Part shown: positions 59,127 to 64,000 of the stretch, piece after piece
Layout of the letters: every line of letters begins with the position of its first letter
Position numbering within the stretch: position 1 is the stretch's first letter
NCBI GenBank assembly: GCA_958448165.1
Contig: CAUDCW010000012.1
Location: 1-64,000 of the forward strand
Source: an uncultured Oscillospiraceae bacterium
GTDB taxonomy: Bacteria; Bacillota; Clostridia; Oscillospirales; Acutalibacteraceae
Direction of reading: 5' to 3'
DNA: 64,000 nt
The notes under the pieces: model-generated
What the model saw: only the letters and a program-made list of their open reading frames with translations
What the model was told of the DNA's origin: nothing
The model's database searches: none
Program-made: the position numbers and the translations under genes

Positions 59127-60731
59127 ATGACTAAATATATATTTGTAACAGGCGGCGTTGTGTCGGGTCTTGGCAAAGGAATTACAGCCGCTTCACTCGG
59201 ACGTCTTTTGAAGGCGAGAGGCTATAAAATAGCTGCTCAGAAGCTTGACCCGTATATCAATGTTGACCCCGGTACAATGAGTCCGTTCCAGCACGGCGAG
59301 GTTTATGTTACGGAGGACGGAGCCGAAACCGACCTCGACCTCGGTCACTATGAGCGTTTTATTGACGAAAATCTCAACAAATATTCAAACCTCACAACAG
59401 GCAAGGTTTACTCAAATGTTCTTGAAAAGGAAAGAGCAGGCGAATATCTCGGCGAAACGGTTCAGGTAATTCCCCATATCACAAACGAAATAAAGAACTT
59501 TATATTCAACGTAGGCAAAAAATCTAACGCCGATATAGTTATTACAGAAATCGGCGGCACAGTCGGCGATATTGAAAGCCAGCCATTCTTAGAGGCTATC
59601 CGTCAGGTGTCACTTGAGGTCGGTCAGGAAAACTGCATTTTCGTTCACGTTACTCTTGTACCGTATATCAAAGGCTCTGAGGAGCACAAGTCAAAGCCGA
59701 CTCAGCACTCGGTCAAGGAACTTCGCTCTCTCGGCATTAATCCCGATATCATCGTTCTGCGCTGTGACGAGCCGCTTGAGGAGAGCATCTTCAAGAAAAT
59801 CGCTCTTTTCTGCAACGTAAAGCCCGACTGCGTAATAGAGAATATAACTCTTCCGGTGCTTTATCAGGCTCCGCTTATGCTTGAAAAAAATCATTTCTCA
59901 GACATTGTGTGCCGTGAGCTTCACCTTGACAGCAAGCCGGGAGATATGTCAGAGTGGCTTGAAATGCTCGACAGAATCGAGTCGAGAAACAAAGAGGTTA
60001 AAATTGCGCTTGTCGGCAAGTATGTTCAGCTTCACGACGCTTATCTGTCGGTTGCCGAGGCTTTGCACCACGCAGGATATGAAAATGCGGCTCACGTTGA
60101 AATCAAGTGGGTTGACGCAGAGCTTGTAACTGCATACACTGTTGAAGATTTGCTCGGCGACTGCGACGGAATTCTCGTTCCCGGCGGCTTTGGCGACAGA
60201 GGCGTTGACGGCAAAATCACCGCCGCAAAATATGCAAGAGAAAAGGACATTCCGTATCTCGGCATTTGCCTTGGTATGCAGACTGCGGTTATTGAATTTG
60301 CAAGAGATGTTCTTAAATATGAGGACGCAAACAGCGGTGAGTTCAACCCGAAGAGTGAAAACAAGGTAATCGACCTTATGCCAGACCAGCTCGGCGTTGT
60401 AGATATGGGCGGCACAATGCGTCTTGGCGCTTATCCGTGTAAGATAAAGGCAGGCAGTAAGATGTCGCAGGCTTACGGCAAGAGCGAAATTGCCGAGCGT
60501 CACCGCCACCGTTATGAGTTCAACAACGAGTACCGTGACGAATTTGAGCAGAACGGTATGCTGGTAACGGGTACATCGCCCAACGGTATGCTTGTTGAGG
60601 CTGTAGAAATCCCGTCAAACCGCTTCTTTATCGGCGTTCAGTATCATCCTGAATTCAAGAGCAGACCGAACCACGCACATCCGTTGTTCAGGGAGTTTAT
60701 CAAAGCGTCGTTAGAGAACGAGGAAAGATAA
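59127..60731 (+). CDS. pyrG: CTP synthase
   Basis: 534 residues. The N-terminal synthase domain begins KYIFVTGGVVSGLGKGITAASLGRLLKARG, with DPYINVDPGTMSPFQHGEVYVTEDGAETDLDLGHYERF. The C-terminal glutaminase domain has GILVPGGFGDRGVDG, YLGICLGMQTAVIEFARD (Cys) and QYHPEFKSRPN (His, Glu). It converts UTP to CTP with glutamine. AAAGGAAAG lies before the ATG. Confidence 0.97.
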   Translation: MTKYIFVTGGVVSGLGKGITAASLGRLLKARGYKIAAQKLDPYINVDPGTMSPFQHGEVYVTEDGAETDLDLGHYERFIDENLNKYSNLTTGKVYSNVLEKERAGEYLGETVQVIPHITNEIKNFIFNVGKKSNADIVITEIGGTVGDIESQPFLEAIRQVSLEVGQENCIFVHVTLVPYIKGSEEHKSKPTQHSVKELRSLGINPDIIVLRCDEPLEESIFKKIALFCNVKPDCVIENITLPVLYQAPLMLEKNHFSDIVCRELHLDSKPGDMSEWLEMLDRIESRNKEVKIALVGKYVQLHDAYLSVAEALHHAGYENAAHVEIKWVDAELVTAYTVEDLLGDCDGILVPGGFGDRGVDGKITAAKYAREKDIPYLGICLGMQTAVIEFARDVLKYEDANSGEFNPKSENKVIDLMPDQLGVVDMGGTMRLGAYPCKIKAGSKMSQAYGKSEIAERHRHRYEFNNEYRDEFEQNGMLVTGTSPNGMLVEAVEIPSNRFFIGVQYHPEFKSRPNHAHPLFREFIKASLENEER

Positions 60732-60757
60732 TTTGATAAAAGAAAGGGAGAAATAAT

Positions 60758-61969
60758 ATGCCGTACATTAACGAAAACTTTTTAAAGCTTGAGAAAAACT
60801 ATCTTTTCATCAACATTGCGAAAAAGATTAACGAGTTTATCGCAAACAACCCCGATAAAAAGGATAACATCATAAGAATGGGTATCGGCGACGTTACTCT
60901 TCCGCTGGCTCCGTGTGTTGTTGAGGCTGTCAAAAAAGGCGTAGAAGAGATGGGCGTTAAGGAAACCTTTAAGGGCTATGAGGACAGCGGCACAGGCTAT
61001 GACTTCCTGAAAGAGGCTGTTTCAAACTATTACAAGAGCTTTGGCGTTGACGTTCCTGCCGATGATATCAGAATCAGCGACGGCGCAAAGTCAGACTGCG
61101 GCAACATTGTTGATATTTTCAGCGACAAAAACACGGTTCTTATCTCCGACCCGGCATACCCTGTTTATGTTGACTCAAACCTTATGAGCGGCAGAGAGGT
61201 AATCTACATCGACTCAACTCAGGAAAACGGCTTTAATGCCGTACCCGACCCAAGCATTCACGCTGATTTAATCTACCTTTGCTCACCGAACAACCCGACA
61301 GGCGCAGCGTTCACAACTGCACAGCTCAAGGCTTGGGTTGATTATGCTCTTGATAATAAGGCTATAATAATCTATGATGCTGCTTATGAAGCATTTATCA
61401 CCGAGGAAGATGTTCCGAGAAGTATTTTTGCAATCGAGGGCGCAAAAAAGTGCGCTATCGAGATCTGCTCGCTCTCAAAGACAGCAGGCTTTACAGGACT
61501 TCGCTGCGGCTACACTGTAGTTCCTAAGGAGCTTGAGGTTGTAACCGAGGACGGCACTGTTGTAAATGTTTCTCAGATTTGGGGCAGAAGACAGGGTTCA
61601 AAGTTCAATGGCGTTTCATACCCTGTTCAGTGCGGTGCAGCTGCTGTATTCTCAGAGGAGGGTCAGAAGCAGTGCGCCGAGAACCTTGAGTATTACAAGG
61701 AGAACGCAAGAATTATTGCAAAAACCTTTGACGAGCTCGGCATTTGGTATTCGGGCGGCAAGAACTCGCCGTACATCTGGCTCAAGTGCCCGAACGGTAT
61801 GGGTTCGTGGGAGTTCTTCGACTACCTTCTTACCGAGGCAAATGTTGTCGGCACACCGGGCGCAGGCTTCGGCAAGAACGGCGAGGGTTACTTCAGACTG
61901 ACCTCCTTCGGCGACCGTGACAAGACAATCGAAGCAATGGCAAGAATAAAGAAGCTTCTCTCAAAATAA
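60758..61969 (+). CDS. dapL: LL-diaminopimelate aminotransferase
   Basis: 403 residues. A class I/II PLP aminotransferase with RMGIGDVTLPLAPCVVEAVKKGVEEMG, the ISDGAKSDCGNI segment, CSPNNPTGAAFT, IIYDAAYEAFI and the PLP Lys in SLSKTAGFTGLRCGYT. This is the DapL subclass, which makes LL-DAP directly from tetrahydrodipicolinate, bypassing the succinylase/acetylase routes. It pairs with dapF. AAAGGGAG precedes the ATG. Confidence 0.96.
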   Translation: MPYINENFLKLEKNYLFINIAKKINEFIANNPDKKDNIIRMGIGDVTLPLAPCVVEAVKKGVEEMGVKETFKGYEDSGTGYDFLKEAVSNYYKSFGVDVPADDIRISDGAKSDCGNIVDIFSDKNTVLISDPAYPVYVDSNLMSGREVIYIDSTQENGFNAVPDPSIHADLIYLCSPNNPTGAAFTTAQLKAWVDYALDNKAIIIYDAAYEAFITEEDVPRSIFAIEGAKKCAIEICSLSKTAGFTGLRCGYTVVPKELEVVTEDGTVVNVSQIWGRRQGSKFNGVSYPVQCGAAAVFSEEGQKQCAENLEYYKENARIIAKTFDELGIWYSGGKNSPYIWLKCPNGMGSWEFFDYLLTEANVVGTPGAGFGKNGEGYFRLTSFGDRDKTIEAMARIKKLLSK

Positions 61970-62018
61970 TAATAGAGTAACGAGATAGAGTAACGAGAAT
62001 TAAAAAGGAGGACGAAAA

Positions 62019-62306
62019 ATGGCAAAGCAGAAATCAGCATTTCCGACATATAAGGGCAGACCGCTTGTGCGTGTCGGCAATGACCTTTATTACGGAAATA
62101 TGGACGAAAAATATGTTATTCGCCTTCAGGTTAAAACAACAAAAAAGGTAAACGACCTTGACGTTGCCGACAGAGTAACGGTTCAGCTTATGTGCACAGA
62201 CCCCGATATTCCGCCGAGAAAGCAGGTTGTGAAGTCGAGCGAAAAGCAGGGCTTGTACCTTGCAATGGACATCGGCGAAATCTGGCTCAACAGGGCGCTT
62301 GGCTGA
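62019..62306 (+). CDS. Small conserved-type protein of unknown function
   Basis: 95 residues. It has no signal peptide or membrane segment and looks like a small beta-rich protein (PLVRVGNDLYYGNMDEKYVIRLQVKTTKKVNDLDVADRVTVQLMCTDPDI). I do not recognise a domain. AGGAGGACG lies 6 nt before the ATG, a strong ribosome binding site, and it follows dapL by 49 bp, with a clear terminator after it, so it probably ends that operon. It is likely real: good codon use, SD and family-like composition. Confidence 0.75.
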   Translation: MAKQKSAFPTYKGRPLVRVGNDLYYGNMDEKYVIRLQVKTTKKVNDLDVADRVTVQLMCTDPDIPPRKQVVKSSEKQGLYLAMDIGEIWLNRALG

Positions 62307-62334
62307 GCAAAAACAAATACAGGACACTTTTTTG

Positions 62335-62364
62335 AAAACCCCGTGAATTTTCACGGGGTTTTTC
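62335..62364. terminator. Terminator after the 62.0 kb gene
   Basis: AAAACCCCGTGAA (62335-62347) pairs perfectly with TTCACGGGGTTTT (62350-62362) across TT, ending in a T run. Confidence 0.93.
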
Positions 62365-62393
62365 TTGCAAAATAGGCTCTGAGGTAATATAAT
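62365..62393 (+). promoter_or_regulatory. Promoter of ddl-murF
   Basis: TTGCAA (62365-62370), 17 bp, TATAAT (62388-62393), directly after the terminator and 60 bp before the ddl start. Confidence 0.75.
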
Positions 62394-62453
62394 GTTTATA
62401 TATTGTCTTTTAATCTGAAAAGTATAGTTTGGAGAGGAGTTTACTGATATATT

Positions 62454-63503
62454 ATGAAAATTGTTGTTCTTGCAGGAGGACTCAGCACCGAAAGAGATGT
62501 TTCGATAACATCGGGATGTCTTGTGTATGAGGCACTGAGAAAAAAAGGTCATAATGTGGTTCTGCTTGATGTGTTTATGGGCTATGAGCAGGACGATTGT
62601 GATATAGAAAAGCTGTTTGAAAGCAACTACAGATTTACAAGCAATATTCCCATAGGCAATACCGTGCCTGATATTGCAAAAATCAAGGCGAGCCGAAAGG
62701 ATAAGTCAAACCGCTTTCTTGGGCAGAATGTTGAGGAAATATGCAAAAGTGCAGATATAACCTTCCTTGCTCTTCACGGCGACGTCGGCGAAAACGGCAA
62801 GCTTCAGGCAACGCTTGATTTGCTCGGCATAAAGTACACAGGCTCGGGCAGTCTAGGCAGTGCCTTGGCGATGGATAAGGGCATTTCAAAGAGCATTTTC
62901 CTTTATCACAATGTTCCCACACCGGTCGGCAGTGTGTATTCAAAGGCTGATATGAACAACGGCAGAGTATCGGAGTGGAACACATTCCCGTGTGTTGTCA
63001 AGCCTTGCTCGGGCGGCAGCAGCGTTGGTGTTTCAATCGTCGGCAGCAGTGCCGAATACGAAGCCGCTATGCACGAGGCGTTTAAGTACGAGGACGAGGT
63101 TCTTGTTGAGCAGTTTGTAAAGGGCAGGGAGTTGTCTGTCGGTCTTATTGACGGCAAGGCTCTGCCGATTATCGAGATTGTGCCGAAGCAGGGCTTTTAT
63201 GACTATGTCAACAAATATCAGCCGGGCAGCACCGACGAATACTGTCCTGCCGATATCTGCCCGGAGGTAACGGAAAAAATCCAGCGTGAGGCTGAACACG
63301 CATATAAGGTGCTTAAGCTTAACGCTTATGCAAGAATCGACTTTCTTCTTGCCGAGGACGGCAGCTTTTACTGCCTTGAGGCGAACACTCTGCCGGGTAT
63401 GACCCCGACAAGCCTTTTGCCGCAGGAGGCGGCGGCAGTCGGCATAGATTACCCCGAACTGTGCGAAAAGCTTGCACAGCTTTCACTTGAAAAATATAAC
63501 TGA
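62454..63503 (+). CDS. ddl: D-alanine--D-alanine ligase
   Basis: 349 residues. It begins IVVLAGGLSTERDVSITSG, then FLALHGDVGENGKLQATLDLLGIKYTGSGSLGSALAMDKGISKSIF, VVKPCSGGSSVGVSIV (ATP-grasp), EQFVKGRELSVGLIDGKALP, and ARIDFLLAEDGSFYCLEANTLPGMTPTSLLP (metal ligands). It makes the D-Ala-D-Ala dipeptide of peptidoglycan. The residue pair that marks D-Ala versus D-Lac ligases is not resolved here. Ribosome binding site GGAGAGGAG upstream. Confidence 0.94.
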   Translation: MKIVVLAGGLSTERDVSITSGCLVYEALRKKGHNVVLLDVFMGYEQDDCDIEKLFESNYRFTSNIPIGNTVPDIAKIKASRKDKSNRFLGQNVEEICKSADITFLALHGDVGENGKLQATLDLLGIKYTGSGSLGSALAMDKGISKSIFLYHNVPTPVGSVYSKADMNNGRVSEWNTFPCVVKPCSGGSSVGVSIVGSSAEYEAAMHEAFKYEDEVLVEQFVKGRELSVGLIDGKALPIIEIVPKQGFYDYVNKYQPGSTDEYCPADICPEVTEKIQREAEHAYKVLKLNAYARIDFLLAEDGSFYCLEANTLPGMTPTSLLPQEAAAVGIDYPELCEKLAQLSLEKYN

Positions 63504-63516
63504 TTGGAATGAAGCT

Positions 63517-64000
63517 ATGATTACTTTTACGATTAATGACATTCTGAAGTCCAGCGGAGGACGTTATGTTGGCGATGAAAGCCTGAAGCATACGCCTGTT
63601 GCAACTGTTGTCACCGACAGCCGCAAGGCAGGCGCAGGCTCCTGCTTTGCCGCAATCAAGGGTGAACGCAGTGACGGTCACGCTTACATAGAGCAGTGCT
63701 TTCAAAACGGTGCTGTTTGCGCAATTTGCGAGGAAGCGCCGCAAAACCCGTCAAAGCCGTGCGTTGTTGTTGAGTCAACACTGATTGCTCTTAAGCAGGT
63801 TGCCGAGCTTTACCGTTCACTTTTCAATATTCCTGTTGTCGGTATTACGGGCAGCGTCGGCAAGACCTCAACAAAAGAGATGGTTGCCGCTGTGCTGTCG
63901 CAGAAATTCAACGTCCATAAAACACAGGGCAATTTCAACAACGAGCTTGGCGTGCCGATAACGCTTTTTGGCTTGAACGAAAGTCACACGGCGGCTGTTG
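63517..64000 (+). CDS. murF: UDP-MurNAc-tripeptide--D-Ala-D-Ala ligase, 5' part
   Basis: The first 161 codons, cut by the window edge. It has the MurF N-terminal domain TINDILKSSGGRYVGDESLKHTPVATVVTDSRKAGAGSCFAAIKGERSDGHAYIEQ and the ATP loop VVGITGSVGKTSTKEMVAAVLSQKF, then THKTQGNFNNELGVPITLF-type residues. It adds the Ddl product to the cytoplasmic Mur tripeptide. It follows ddl by 13 bp with only a weak ribosome binding site. Confidence 0.93.
   Translation, partial: MITFTINDILKSSGGRYVGDESLKHTPVATVVTDSRKAGAGSCFAAIKGERSDGHAYIEQCFQNGAVCAICEEAPQNPSKPCVVVESTLIALKQVAELYRSLFNIPVVGITGSVGKTSTKEMVAAVLSQKFNVHKTQGNFNNELGVPITLFGLNESHTAAV

Noticed and set aside
1..64000. tRNA, rRNA or known riboswitch genes
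   Set aside because: Every gap over 100 bp was read; none shows a cloverleaf, T-box, TPP, purine or similar element. A covariance-model scan would settle this.

Overview
The window looks like a chromosomal core region of an anaerobic, spore-forming Clostridia bacterium, most likely of the Oscillospiraceae/Ruminococcaceae. The evidence is a complete V/A-type ATPase operon, LL-diaminopimelate aminotransferase (dapL), HPr kinase, WhiA, the spoVB-mazG-rqcP-yabP-yabQ-divIC-yabR sporulation/division cluster, and moderate GC with strong AGGAGG-type ribosome binding sites. Almost all DNA codes for housekeeping proteins. I see no tRNA, rRNA, CRISPR array, prophage or transposase.

Layout. 0.1-2.2 kb (minus): ruvX, a DUF421 membrane protein and a PHP phosphatase. 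2.6-4.3 kb: an ACT protein with its UPF0210 partner. 4.4-13.5 kb: nine-gene V/A-ATPase operon (G/H-C-I-K-F-E-A-B-D) with a promoter, a palindrome and a terminator-like hairpin in its leader. 13.8-14.7 kb: NusG-domain-II protein plus Gx transporter. 14.7-16.4 kb (minus): ECF sigma factor and a likely anti-sigma factor. 16.6-25.8 kb: hprK-PHP-murB-rapZ-whiA-dnaE, then pfkA. 26.0-27.8 kb (minus): CPBP protease and tadA. 28.2-41.9 kb: nusB, a TsaD-like paralogue, xseA-xseB-ispA-dxs-tlyA-nadK-argR-recN, recJ and relA. 42.2-46.3 kb: dtd, a metallo-beta-lactamase-fold hydrolase, hemZ, a P-loop kinase and a zinc-ribbon protein. 46.3-51.6 kb: spoVB-mazG-hup-rqcP-yabP-yabQ-divIC-S1 protein. 51.7-53.8 kb: a membrane protein, a lipoprotein (minus) and an ANTAR regulator. 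53.9-64 kb: carA, a carB-dapF in-frame fusion, pyrG, dapL, a small unknown, ddl and the start of murF.

The genes form functional blocks: ion-motive ATPase; carbon control (HprK, Pfk); cell-wall supply (murB, dapF, dapL, ddl, murF); isoprenoid precursors (dxs, ispA); DNA repair (xseAB, recN, recJ, dnaE); pyrimidine synthesis (carAB, pyrG); stringent response; and sporulation.

The intergenic DNA holds the least familiar material. Four related hairpin elements (MITE-like, about 73-174 bp) share GGAAACACTG-type ends. One 158-bp element has 26-bp inverted ends. A modular repeat family consists of phased 7-bp arrays (GAGTnnA) in opposite orientation around palindromic cores. Other points worth checking are the carB-dapF fusion, a SigE-like promoter before yabP with a vegetative promoter inside yabQ for divIC, an ECF-type autoregulatory promoter, an attenuator-like ATPase leader, and an ATPase K subunit with a single c-hairpin plus an N-terminal extension.
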